A stretch of DNA of 22,809 nucleotides from Prolixibacteraceae bacterium (GCA_007116765.1 SKHV01000438.1:1-22809); one strand, 5' to 3'. Shown: positions 7,210 to 15,278, counted from the stretch's first letter. The notes: generated by a model not told the origin, from the letters alone. Numbers and translations: made by a program.

Positions 7210-7237
7210 TTTTGAACAGCAAAAAATATTAACTTTG
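7210..7237 (+). promoter_or_regulatory. Candidate ppdK promoter
   Basis: TAACTTTG at 7230-7237 matches TAnnTTTG exactly. TTTTG at 7210-7214 could be the -33 element, although the 15-nt spacing is short. A start near 7243 would leave a 5' leader of about 65 nt before the ATG at 7309. Confidence 0.5.
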
Positions 7238-7308
7238 CCATCCGTTTACAGAATTTCACTTTTTATTAAAAGCATAATCATATAATATCAAAAATAAACT
7301 TTCTTAAT

Positions 7309-10017
7309 ATGACTACAAAGTACGTTTACACATTCGGTGACGGTAAGGCCGAAGGTAAAGCAGAAATGAAAGAGCTGCTTGGAGGCAAAGGTGCAAACCT
7401 GGCCGAGATGAACCTGATTGGAGTTCCCGTTCCCCCGGGATTTACCATTACAACCGACACTTGTACGCTTTACAACCAACTGGGACGTGACAAGGTTGTT
7501 GAGATGATAAAAAGCCAGGTTGAAGAGGCTATGAGAGAGGTTGAAAAAATAATGGGCACCGGTTTCGGTTCAAAAGACAACCCATTGCTTATGTCGGTTC
7601 GCTCAGGTGCCCGTGTATCGATGCCCGGAATGATGGACACCGTGCTTAACCTTGGCATGAACGACGAAGCAGTTGAAGCCATTGCGAAAAAATCGGGTAA
7701 CGAACGTTTTGCATGGGACTCGTACCGACGCTTTGTTCAAATGTTTGGCGATGTGGTTTTGGGAATGAAACCCGAATCGAAAGAAGACATCGACCCCTTT
7801 GAAGCCATTATGGAAGAAGTAAAAGAAGCAAAGGGTGTAGAAGATGATACCGACCTCGATGTAAGCGACCTCAAAGAATTGGTAAGCAAATTTAAAGTTG
7901 CCGTGAAAGAAGTGACCGGCCACGATTTCCCCACCGACCCATGGGAACAACTTTGGGGCTCGGTAACCTCAGTATTCGACAGCTGGATGAACCCTCGTGC
8001 CAAATACTACAGAACAATGCACCAAATACCCGAAGAATGGGGAACTGCCGTAAATGTACAAGCCATGGTGTTTGGCAACATGGGAAGCAATTCGGCCACA
8101 GGTGTTGCATTTACACGCGATGCAGGTACCGGAGAGAACGTGTTCAATGGCGAATACCTTATTGACGCACAAGGCGAAGACGTGGTAGCCGGTGTACGCA
8201 CCCCACAACAAATTACAAAATCGGGTTCGTTACGTTGGGCCGAATTGGCCGAAGTTTCGGAAGAAGAACGCAAAGCCAAATTCCCATCGCTCGAAGAAGC
8301 CATGCCACAGGCCTACAAAGAACTGTTCAACGTTCAAAAGAAATTGGAAGATTACTTTAAAGATATGCAGGATCTAGAGTTTACCATACAAGACGGAAAA
8401 CTTTGGATGCTCCAAACCCGTAACGGGAAACGTACTGCCGCGGCCATGGTAAAAATAGCCATGGACATGCTCAAAGAAGGCAGCATTGACGAAAAAGCAG
8501 CCATTTTAAGGCAAACCCCTATCAAGCTCGACGAGCTGTTGCACCCTGTTTTTGACGAAAAAGCCATAAAGAGTGCTGTTGTTTTGGCTAAAGGTTTACC
8601 TGCTTCGCCGGGTGCTGCCACAGGTCAACTTGTTTTCCACGCTGACGAGGCACGCAAGTTTCCAGTAACCATTTTGGCACGTGTTGAAACATCGCCCGAG
8701 GATCTCGAAGGCATGGACGTTGCAAAAGGTATTTTAACTGCCCGCGGGGGTATGACATCGCACGCTGCGGTTGTTGCCCGTGGTATGGGTAAATGCTGTG
8801 TGTCGGGTGCCGGAAGTTGCAAAATAGACGGTAAAACACGTACGCTTACTGTAGCTGGAAAAACATTCAAAGAAGGCGATTGGATTTCGCTCAACGGCTC
8901 AACCGGAGAAGTGTACGAAGGTAAAATTGCAACAATCGACCCCGAACTGAGTGGCGATTTTGGCGATATGATGAAATTGGCCGACAAATACCGCAAAGTA
9001 AAAGTACGTACCAACGCCGAAACCGAACGCGATGCAATGGTAGCACTTAAGTTTGGTGCCGAAGGCATTGGCCTTTGCCGTACCGAACATATGTTCTTCG
9101 AAGGCGAGCGCCTGAAACGTATGCGTGAAATGATTCTGGCCGATGACGAAACCGGACGTAGAGCTGCATTGGATAAATTATTGCCTATTCAACGTCAGGA
9201 TTTTGCCGATGTATTCAAGGCCATGAACGGACTGCCGGTTACCGTACGCCTGCTTGACCCGCCATTGCACGAGTTTGTACCCCACGAACCCGAAAATCAA
9301 AAGAAAATGGCCGACGAAATGGGCATTTCTGTTGAACTAGTGAAACAAAAGGTGGAAGACCTGCACGAGTTTAACCCCATGTTGGGCCACCGTGGTTGCC
9401 GCCTTGGAAATACCTACCCCGAAATTACCGAAATGCAGGCCCGTGCCATTATTGAATCGGCACTCGACCTCAAAGCTAAAGGCGTGGTGGTATTGCCCGA
9501 AATTATGATTCCGCTTATTGGAACAGTGAAAGAATTCAAACTTCAGGAAGAAATAGTTCGTTTGACCATTAAGACTGTTTTTGCAGAACGTAACGACAAA
9601 ATCGACTTCCTGGTAGGAACCATGATAGAAGTACCCCGTGCGGCCTTAACTGCCGACGAAGTAGCTGAATTTGCCGATTTTTTCTCGTTCGGCACCAACG
9701 ACCTTACCCAAATGACCTTTGGTTACTCGCGCGACGATGCCGGAAAATTCCTGCCAATTTACATCGAAAAAGGTTTGTTGAAAAACGACCCGTTCCAGGT
9801 GCTTGACCAAGAAGGCGTTGGCCAATTGGTGAAAATGGGAATCGAAAAAGGACGCAGCGTTCGTAAAGACCTCAAAATAGGTATTTGCGGTGAGCATGGC
9901 GGCGAACCTAGTTCGGTTGAATTCTGTGTACGTGCAGGTATGGATTACGTATCGTGTTCGCCTTTCCGTGTGCCTATTGCACGTTTGGCTGCTGCACAGG
10001 CTGCTTTAAAAGCTTAA
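7309..10017 (+). CDS. ppdK: Pyruvate, phosphate dikinase
   Basis: The gene encodes 902 residues, the usual length. The enzyme interconverts pyruvate + ATP + Pi and PEP + AMP + PPi in the cytoplasm, serving glycolysis or gluconeogenesis in anaerobes. Three domains are visible: an N-terminal ATP-grasp nucleotide-binding part (GGKGANLAEM near residue 27; MSVRSGARVSMPGMMDTVLN), the central phosphohistidine domain with GGMTSHAAVVARGMGK (phosphorylated His485), and the C-terminal PEP/pyruvate TIM barrel (GFGAEGIGLCRTEHM-like segment, FGTNDLTQMTFGYSRDD, and GICGEHGG with catalytic Cys860). All key residues are present, so it should be active. It stands alone between a regulated-looking upstream gap and a strong terminator. 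No PPDK regulatory protein gene (DUF299) is visible in the window. Confidence 0.98.
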   Translation: MTTKYVYTFGDGKAEGKAEMKELLGGKGANLAEMNLIGVPVPPGFTITTDTCTLYNQLGRDKVVEMIKSQVEEAMREVEKIMGTGFGSKDNPLLMSVRSGARVSMPGMMDTVLNLGMNDEAVEAIAKKSGNERFAWDSYRRFVQMFGDVVLGMKPESKEDIDPFEAIMEEVKEAKGVEDDTDLDVSDLKELVSKFKVAVKEVTGHDFPTDPWEQLWGSVTSVFDSWMNPRAKYYRTMHQIPEEWGTAVNVQAMVFGNMGSNSATGVAFTRDAGTGENVFNGEYLIDAQGEDVVAGVRTPQQITKSGSLRWAELAEVSEEERKAKFPSLEEAMPQAYKELFNVQKKLEDYFKDMQDLEFTIQDGKLWMLQTRNGKRTAAAMVKIAMDMLKEGSIDEKAAILRQTPIKLDELLHPVFDEKAIKSAVVLAKGLPASPGAATGQLVFHADEARKFPVTILARVETSPEDLEGMDVAKGILTARGGMTSHAAVVARGMGKCCVSGAGSCKIDGKTRTLTVAGKTFKEGDWISLNGSTGEVYEGKIATIDPELSGDFGDMMKLADKYRKVKVRTNAETERDAMVALKFGAEGIGLCRTEHMFFEGERLKRMREMILADDETGRRAALDKLLPIQRQDFADVFKAMNGLPVTVRLLDPPLHEFVPHEPENQKKMADEMGISVELVKQKVEDLHEFNPMLGHRGCRLGNTYPEITEMQARAIIESALDLKAKGVVVLPEIMIPLIGTVKEFKLQEEIVRLTIKTVFAERNDKIDFLVGTMIEVPRAALTADEVAEFADFFSFGTNDLTQMTFGYSRDDAGKFLPIYIEKGLLKNDPFQVLDQEGVGQLVKMGIEKGRSVRKDLKIGICGEHGGEPSSVEFCVRAGMDYVSCSPFRVPIARLAAAQAALKA

Positions 10018-10036
10018 TATTATACGCTATTATATT

Positions 10037-10067
10037 AAAAGGCTGTCAGTTTTGGCAGCCTTTTTTT
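10037..10067 (+). terminator. Intrinsic terminator of ppdK
   Basis: AAAAGGCTGTC (10037-10047) pairs with GGCAGCCTTTT (10054-10064) through one G-U wobble, with a 6-nt loop, followed by a run of seven T (10061-10067). It lies 20 nt after the ppdK stop codon. Confidence 0.93.
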
Positions 10068-10104
10068 GTGCATAAATTCTGTGATTTAAATAAAAGCAGA
10101 GATC

Positions 10105-10134
10105 TTGCAATCGATATTTTAATAATTATCTTTA
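10105..10134 (+). promoter_or_regulatory. Candidate promoter of the DUF554-kinase/RapZ operon
   Basis: TTG at 10105-10107, a 19-nt spacer and TATCTTTA at 10127-10134 match the Bacteroidetes -33/-7 arrangement except for the last base (A instead of G). Transcription would begin about 12 nt before the ATG at 10152. Confidence 0.5.
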
Positions 10135-10151
10135 CACAAATCACTATAATC

Positions 10152-10838
10152 ATGCTTTTTTTAGGAACAATCATAAACATACTCACTGTTGTTGTCGGTA
10201 GCCTTATCGGCCTATTCTTTCATTCAAAATTACCCGGGCGCATAGTGAAAATAACCTTTCAGGGTATTGGACTTTTCACCTTGTACATTGGCATTGTAAT
10301 GACCATGAAAACGCAGGAGATTTTGATACTCATCTTCAGCATTGTAATTGGTGCTTCCTTAGGCGAATGGATTGACTTAGACTGCTACCTGAACCGTTTC
10401 AGTAACTGGATCAAAACAAAAATAAAAACCAACAACGAAAATTTTACTGAAGGGCTCATTACTTCTTTTCTTCTTTTTTGCATTGGCTCCATGACCATTC
10501 TGGGGGCTTTTGAAGAAGGAACTCAGGGCAAATCCGATTTGCTTATTGCTAAATCGGTAATGGACGGATTCAGCTCAATTGCTCTGGCATCGGCTTTAGG
10601 TATTGGAGTGCTATTTTCAATTTTGCCTCTAATGATATTTCAGGGTGGACTTACCTTTATTGCATTCTTATTAGGCAACCTCATGCCCGAAGCGGTCATT
10701 AACGAAATGTCGGCAGCCGGTGGTCTGATGCTTATTGGACTTGGATTTTCAATTTTAGAAATAAAAAAAATTAAAGTAATAAATATGCTACCTTCTCTTG
10801 TAGTTGCAATTATATTGGCGTATATATTTTTAACCTGA
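10152..10838 (+). CDS. DUF554-family integral membrane protein
   Basis: The gene encodes 228 residues. The frame is open upstream to 9954, but that part overlaps ppdK and its terminator; the ATG at 10152 gives the normal family start MLFLGTIINILTVVVGSLIGL. About six to seven hydrophobic segments are visible, with conserved small-residue patterns characteristic of DUF554 (GASLGEWIDLD; SFLLFCIGSMTILGAFEEG; GKSDLLIAKSVMDGFSSIALAS; GGLMLIGLGF; ending in a membrane segment VVAIILAYIFL). It resides in the inner membrane. The molecular function of the family is unknown, although a transport role is often assumed. It lies 11 nt upstream of the kinase-RapZ fusion gene and is probably co-transcribed with it. 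Confidence 0.88.
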   Translation: MLFLGTIINILTVVVGSLIGLFFHSKLPGRIVKITFQGIGLFTLYIGIVMTMKTQEILILIFSIVIGASLGEWIDLDCYLNRFSNWIKTKIKTNNENFTEGLITSFLLFCIGSMTILGAFEEGTQGKSDLLIAKSVMDGFSSIALASALGIGVLFSILPLMIFQGGLTFIAFLLGNLMPEAVINEMSAAGGLMLIGLGFSILEIKKIKVINMLPSLVVAIILAYIFLT

Positions 10839-10849
10839 ATTACATTTTT

Positions 10850-12310
10850 ATGACCACAAAGCTAATCGACTCGCTTCAAAATATCTATAAAGCACACTAC
10901 GGTGTTATACCGAAACATATCGAAAAATTACCCTTATCGGGTTCTGAAAGAATATATTTCAGAATGTGGTACAACAAACAGAGTGTGATTGGAGTGTTTA
11001 ATTCAGACATAAAAGAAAACGAAGCTTTTTTCAGCTTTACCAATACGTTTAAAAAATTGAACATTTCTGTTCCCGAAATTTTTCATATTTCAGACAACAA
11101 GCAATTCTATTTAATAAGCGATTTAGGCAATACCACACTTTATAAACACATATCGGAAAATAACGACAACACTGTAAGTGACTCTGGGACTAATGAAACC
11201 TTGTGTTATCTCAAACAAGCATTACTGGGCTTACTTAAAATCCAAATTGAAGGAGCCAAACATATCGATTTTTCGAAATGTTACCCGCGCAAGGCATTCG
11301 ATAAGCAATCTATTGCATGGGATTTGAATTATTTCAAATATCTGTTTCTAAAACCAACGGGTACGGCTTTCGACGAGCAATTGCTTGAGAACGATTTCAA
11401 GAATCTCACTGAATATTTACTGAAAGTACCTTCGGAATATTTTATGTTTCGTGATTTTCAAAGCCGGAACATAATGATTTTCGAAAAGCAAACCTGGTTT
11501 ATCGATTATCAGGGAGGACGGCGTGGCCCATTGCAGTACGATTTGGCGTCGCTGTTGTACAGTCCCAAAACTCAACTAAACCCAATTCAGCGCAAAGTAT
11601 TTTTAATGTATTACATCGAAGAGCTCAAAAAACACATTGATTTGGACGAAGTCGAATTCGTTAAAAGCTATTATGCGTTTGTTCTGGTGCGTATATTGCA
11701 GGCTCTGGGTGCTTATGGCTTTAGAGGACTTATTGAACACAAACCCGGTTTCATCGACAATATTCCGCTGGCAATTTCAAATTTGTCTTTCCTGTTTGAA
11801 AACAAACTTATTCCACTTAATGTACCTGAAATAGAAAAACTATCCAAACACCTCACACAAAGCGAACTTTCGCAAATACCCGACTCTGATAACGGCAAGC
11901 TTACCATACACATTAACAGTTTTTCGTACAAGAAAGGTATACCCCACGACACCCACGACAACGGTGGCGGTTATGTATTTGATTGCCGCGGGTTGCCCAA
12001 CCCCGGAAGGCTGAACGAATACAAAGCATTCAATGGCACACAGGAAATTATTATCAACTACCTTGAGGAACACGAACAAGTATTGGAATTTCAAAAACTG
12101 GTTCGTCAAATGGTCTCAATTTCAATTAAAGAGTACATGGCACGGAATTTTAGTAACCTGTGTGTAAACTTTGGTTGCACGGGCGGACAGCACCGCTCGG
12201 TGTACAATGCTCAAAAATTTTCGCAATGGGTCGAAAACAATTTCGATGTGAACGTGGTTTTAAAGCACATTGAATTAGAAAAGAAAGAAAATGAGCAAAA
12301 CGCAGTGTGA
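10850..12310 (+). CDS. Aminoglycoside-phosphotransferase-like sugar kinase fused to a RapZ C-terminal domain
   Basis: The gene encodes 486 residues. Residues about 1-330 are an APH-type kinase fold: N-terminal lobe with GSERIYFRMWYNKQSVIGVFN, catalytic loop FRDFQSRN at 200-207 (Asp202) and metal-binding IDYQGGRRGPLQYDLASLLY (Asp219). The DFQSRN and QGGRRGPLQYDLASLLY forms resemble cell-wall sugar kinases of the AmgK group more than drug-resistance enzymes. Residues about 350-480 match the C-terminal domain of RapZ: FDCRGLPNPGR (D378-R380) and FGCTGGQHRSVY (441-452). In E. coli that domain binds glucosamine-6-phosphate and the GlmZ/GlmY sRNAs; the RapZ N-terminal P-loop ATPase is absent here. 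The first catalytic-loop residue is Phe200 where many relatives have His. It follows the DUF554 gene by 11 nt and overlaps the next mini-gene by 20 nt. Amino-sugar phosphorylation or sensing is inferred. Confidence 0.85.
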   Translation: MTTKLIDSLQNIYKAHYGVIPKHIEKLPLSGSERIYFRMWYNKQSVIGVFNSDIKENEAFFSFTNTFKKLNISVPEIFHISDNKQFYLISDLGNTTLYKHISENNDNTVSDSGTNETLCYLKQALLGLLKIQIEGAKHIDFSKCYPRKAFDKQSIAWDLNYFKYLFLKPTGTAFDEQLLENDFKNLTEYLLKVPSEYFMFRDFQSRNIMIFEKQTWFIDYQGGRRGPLQYDLASLLYSPKTQLNPIQRKVFLMYYIEELKKHIDLDEVEFVKSYYAFVLVRILQALGAYGFRGLIEHKPGFIDNIPLAISNLSFLFENKLIPLNVPEIEKLSKHLTQSELSQIPDSDNGKLTIHINSFSYKKGIPHDTHDNGGGYVFDCRGLPNPGRLNEYKAFNGTQEIIINYLEEHEQVLEFQKLVRQMVSISIKEYMARNFSNLCVNFGCTGGQHRSVYNAQKFSQWVENNFDVNVVLKHIELEKKENEQNAV

Positions 12311-12416
12311 AAAAAAGAAATACGAAGCACCCGAAGAAGCAAAATACAAATGCAAAAAATGTGGACGATTGTCGGAAAAAAAGAAAAAAGTGTGTAAATC
12401 AGGAAAGTTGAACTGA
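12291..12416 (+). CDS. 41-residue lysine-rich four-cysteine protein
   Basis: The ATG at 12291 lies inside the end of the kinase-RapZ gene (20-nt overlap, different frame) and the frame runs to TGA at 12414-12416, five bases before the stop of the convergent ABC ATPase gene. The product begins MSKTQCEKKKYEAPEEAKYK, has the pair CKKCG (Cys21, Cys24), further Cys at 6 and 35, and 14 lysines. Four Cys in a C-x14-C-x2-C-x10-C pattern could bind a zinc ion or iron. From memory, similar short K/C-rich proteins occur in Bacteroidetes, but I cannot name a family. Translational coupling to the upstream gene is likely. It is shorter than most gene-calling cut-offs, yet the composition is clearly not random intergenic sequence. 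Confidence 0.72.
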   Translation: MSKTQCEKKKYEAPEEAKYKCKKCGRLSEKKKKVCKSGKLN

Positions 12417-12421
12417 GCCTT

Positions 12422-13219
12422 TTATTTAGTGTTCTTCATTACCCTATCGGACACAAGAAACACCACCGGCTTTTTTGAAACAGGATTTTCACGGGTTATT
12501 ACCACTGTATTGTACACATCTTCAATTATCTGATAATTTAGTACCTCGCTTGGTTCTCCCTGCACAAAAATTTCTCCATCCTTCATCATTAGCAGGTAAT
12601 CGCAATACTCGCCGGCCAGGTTCAAATCGTGAATAATTATCAACACCGTTAATTCCAGCTTTTCATTCAACTCCTGAATAAGATTCAGGATTTGCACCTG
12701 ATGAGTAATGTCGAGATGCGAAGTAGGTTCGTCGAGTAAAAGCAACTGAGGCTCCTGAGTAAGCGCACGTGCAATGGCAGCCAACTGCTGTTCACCACCA
12801 CTTAGTTCCGACATGGGTTTGTCTTTGAAACGATACACATTGGTAAGTTTCATGTACTTACGTGCAGTTTCAATATCGGTTTTCGATTCAAAAAAATGAA
12901 AGTGCTTTCTAAATGGCATGCGCCCCATCAATACATAGTCGAACACCGACATGTCGGTAATTTCGGTATGTTGCGATACTACGGCAATACGCTGAGCCTT
13001 TTTCCGAAGTGATAGTTTATTTACATTCTGCTTATCAAGAAAAACCTCTCCCGATTTCAAGTCCAAATCGCCTGTAAGTCCTTTAAATAAGGTAGTTTTA
13101 CCTGAACCATTAGGCCCAATTATTCCGGCAAAAATTCCTTTTTCAATACCCACATTAATGTTTTTGATATTGAAACTTTCGCCGTACCCGCACGATATAT
13201 TTTTAATATCTAAATGCAT
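12422..13219 (-). CDS. ABC importer ATPase, BtuD/FecE/FhuC type
   Basis: The gene encodes 265 residues, a full-length single nucleotide-binding domain. It has Walker A GPNGSGKT (35-42), a Q-loop VVSQHTEITDMSVFDYVLMGR, signature LSGGEQQ (139-145), Walker B LLLLDEP (159-165) with a D-loop SHLD, and H-loop His197 in IIHDLNLAGEYCD. The VFDYVLMGRMPFRKHF segment and the Leu-Ala-Gly-Glu-Tyr-Cys-Asp region are typical of ATPases powering type II importers for cobalamin, heme and ferric siderophores. It is the last gene of a minus-strand operon, five bases after the permease stop, and converges with the four-Cys mini-gene. All catalytic motifs are intact. Confidence 0.93.
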   Translation of the reverse strand: MHLDIKNISCGYGESFNIKNINVGIEKGIFAGIIGPNGSGKTTLFKGLTGDLDLKSGEVFLDKQNVNKLSLRKKAQRIAVVSQHTEITDMSVFDYVLMGRMPFRKHFHFFESKTDIETARKYMKLTNVYRFKDKPMSELSGGEQQLAAIARALTQEPQLLLLDEPTSHLDITHQVQILNLIQELNEKLELTVLIIIHDLNLAGEYCDYLLMMKDGEIFVQGEPSEVLNYQIIEDVYNTVVITRENPVSKKPVVFLVSDRVMKNTK

Positions 13220-13224
13220 ATCTT

Positions 13225-14238
13225 TTATGTTACACGGTTACGTAAACCGGCTCGCGACAATACAATAATAAACACCAGACCTCCCGCAATACCGGTTATT
13301 ACACCAATAGGAAGCTCGTTGGGCGAAATTATTGTGCGTGCAATTATGTCGGACACCAGGAGAAAAAAACTTCCTCCCAAGAACGAACCAATAAGCATTA
13401 TCCGATAATCAGAACCAATAATAATTCGAATTAAATGAGGAATAACAAGGCCAACAAAGCCGATAACTCCGGCAACCGAAACACATATTCCCGTTAAAAC
13501 CGATGCAATGACAAAAAGAACTCTAACCGAAACGGTGGTATTTATACCTAAATGCCTTGCTTTCTCCTGCCCTAGCCTTAAGGCATTGAGCGGACGTGCA
13601 AAAAAGTAGGACAGAAACAAACCTCCCAACGAAGCATACAACACGGTGTTCACCAGCATTGTGTTTGGCTCTTCAAGCGATCCCATCATCCAGAATACAA
13701 TTCCATGAAGGTTATCCGAAGTGGTCATCGACATAAGAAACATCATCCCCGACGAGGCGACAAAGCTTATCATCACACCAATAAGCAGCATACGGTTTAT
13801 ATCAATAGCTCCTTTTTTGATACTCAGAAAATATACCATGAAAATTGTGACAATTGCTCCTGTAAATCCAGCAAAAGGCAGCATAAATGAACCCACCGAC
13901 AAATGCAATCCCGTAACAACTACTAAAGCAACTCCCAAAGCGGCTCCTCCTGAAATACCAAGGGTATAAGGTTCAACCAAGGGATTTCGGTATATACCCT
14001 GAAGAATAGCTCCGGTTAAACTAAGACCTCCACCCACAGCAATAGCCATGATTATGCGCGGCAATCTGATATGCTTAAGTACAGCATACTCAATGCCGGT
14101 TTTTGATGAAAGAATCGACGCTATCTCTCCTGCCTTAATGTCCATATCACCGGTAACGAGCGAAAAACCCGCAGCAAAAATGACCAGCAATACAAGTACT
14201 ACTGTAAAAATAAGCCACTTTATGTATTTATTGCTCAT
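13225..14238 (-). CDS. FecCD/BtuC-family ABC importer permease
   Basis: The gene encodes 337 residues with roughly ten membrane-spanning segments. Family signatures are present: LPRIIMAIAVGGGLSLTGAI followed by LQGIYRNPLVEPYTLGISGG near residues 55-100, and GVIGFVGLVIPHLIRIIIGS followed by LGGSFFLLVSDIIART near the C-terminus, the coupling region with the ATPase. The start is the ATG at 14238, giving MSNKYIK; a TTG immediately upstream could be read as an extra codon but the ATG forms a TGATG junction with the stop of the binding-protein gene, so translation is probably coupled. Two copies dimerise in the inner membrane to form the channel. Confidence 0.93.
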   Translation of the reverse strand: MSNKYIKWLIFTVVLVLLVIFAAGFSLVTGDMDIKAGEIASILSSKTGIEYAVLKHIRLPRIIMAIAVGGGLSLTGAILQGIYRNPLVEPYTLGISGGAALGVALVVVTGLHLSVGSFMLPFAGFTGAIVTIFMVYFLSIKKGAIDINRMLLIGVMISFVASSGMMFLMSMTTSDNLHGIVFWMMGSLEEPNTMLVNTVLYASLGGLFLSYFFARPLNALRLGQEKARHLGINTTVSVRVLFVIASVLTGICVSVAGVIGFVGLVIPHLIRIIIGSDYRIMLIGSFLGGSFFLLVSDIIARTIISPNELPIGVITGIAGGLVFIIVLSRAGLRNRVT

Positions 14239-15053
14239 CAATTGTTCTTTATAAGCTTAAACAGGGTATCGAGAGTTTCCACAAAAGTCAAAGGAGTTGG
14301 AGTACAAGCCTTTTCCGCATCAATAATAAAAATCGATTCGCTTTTAGCTGCACTCAAATCGCTAAAGTTCTGCCATATAGATTTTTCTTCATTGCCGGCT
14401 ATCCCCATGGTTACAATTATGATAAGATCTGGGTTTCGGGTTACTACACTTTCACGGCTTATTATCCCCCGATTCATATCGTCGGCAATATTTCTTCCAC
14501 CTGTCATTGTGATATAATCATTCATAAAAGTATTTGGCAATACCGTGAATAGCGGGTTCGCACCAATCTGAAAAAACACGTCTCTTTGAGGTAATTCTTC
14601 CTGCTCCGATAAAAGTTTCTCGATTTGCATTTTTGCCTGATTCACTACTAGTTTGGCTTCATTGCTTCTGCCAATGAGATTTCCCATTTCAATAAACTGT
14701 TTGCACAATTCATCGAACGAAGCCGGTGAGCTAAACACCTCTACCCTCACCCCCATTTTACGAAATAGTTCAATGGTTTCGAGTGTGGTAATTTCGGCAG
14801 CAAGTATCAGGTCGGGCTTAAGGCTTATAGTTTTTTCAATATTAACTTTTATTGCTGTGGCAACCACTTCAATGCTATCGGCAACAGCTTCGGTACAAAA
14901 ACTGGTACATCCTACAAGCATATCATCGGCTCCCATTTGATAAATGTTTTTTGTAACCGAAGGAGCTAACGACACTATTCGCTCCACTTTCTGTGCATGA
15001 TTTTGAACAAACAAAAATATAAAAAAAAGAAGTGTAGTTAATTTTAGCTTCAT
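14238..15053 (-). CDS. Periplasmic binding protein of a BtuF/FepB-type importer
   Basis: The gene encodes 271 residues. A cleavable signal peptide (MKLKLTTLLFFIFLFVQNHA, cut after Ala20) is followed by a type III (helical-backbone) binding fold: RIVSLAPSVTKNIYQMGADD then MLVGCTSFC; NIEKTISLKPDLILAAEITT; FRKMGVRVEVF; ISRESVVTRNPDLIIIV. The opening SLAPSVTKNIYQMGADDMLVG matches BtuF-like proteins. There is no lipobox, so it should be soluble in the periplasm. It is the first gene of the three-gene import operon (binding protein, permease, ATPase). The substrate (corrinoid, heme or siderophore) cannot be decided: I saw no cobalamin riboswitch in the upstream gap and no TonB receptor adjacent in this operon. 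Confidence 0.88.
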   Translation of the reverse strand: MKLKLTTLLFFIFLFVQNHAQKVERIVSLAPSVTKNIYQMGADDMLVGCTSFCTEAVADSIEVVATAIKVNIEKTISLKPDLILAAEITTLETIELFRKMGVRVEVFSSPASFDELCKQFIEMGNLIGRSNEAKLVVNQAKMQIEKLLSEQEELPQRDVFFQIGANPLFTVLPNTFMNDYITMTGGRNIADDMNRGIISRESVVTRNPDLIIIVTMGIAGNEEKSIWQNFSDLSAAKSESIFIIDAEKACTPTPLTFVETLDTLFKLIKNN

Positions 15054-15151
15054 GATTTATATGTTATAAAATTTCAACCTCGACATAAACCTATCAGCTC
15101 AAGATCAAAAACTTTCTTTAACTTTTCTAATATTAAAACATAATTGGCATG

Positions 15152-15159
15152 CAAAGATA
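15152..15159 (-). promoter_or_regulatory. Candidate -7 box of the ABC importer operon
   Basis: The plus strand reads CAAAGATA, so the minus strand has TATCTTTG. It would start transcription near 15145 and leave a leader of about 90 nt before the ATG at 15053. No -33 TTG at proper spacing was found. Confidence 0.4.
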
Positions 15160-15247
15160 GTGCTTCCTGTAAAACTTCTAAATTAAAGTAACCGCAGAAA
15201 CAAAAAAAAATCAACAAAGCTTCCATAAAAAATCTGTTCAAAAATAA

Positions 15248-15278
15248 TTTTCTTTACCGGACAACAGTGTAAAGAAAA
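15248..15278. promoter_or_regulatory. Perfect 10-bp inverted repeat in the divergent gap
   Basis: TTTTCTTTAC (15248-15257) and GTAAAGAAAA (15269-15278) are exact reverse complements, separated by 11 nt that are GC-richer than the surroundings. It lies between the ABC importer operon and the pta operon, about 95 nt upstream of the importer -7 box. It could be an operator or an RNA hairpin. The dyad half-site spacing is two helical turns. Confidence 0.45.

Noticed and set aside
9954..10151. Extended N-terminus of the DUF554 protein
   Set aside because: The frame is open, but this part overlaps the end of ppdK and its terminator, has a cysteine-rich composition foreign to the family, and the ATG at 10152 has its own promoter-like sequence.
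10850..12310. Aminoglycoside resistance gene
   Set aside because: The kinase part has an APH fold but carries cell-wall-sugar-kinase-like loops and a RapZ domain in a housekeeping context, so drug resistance is not supported.
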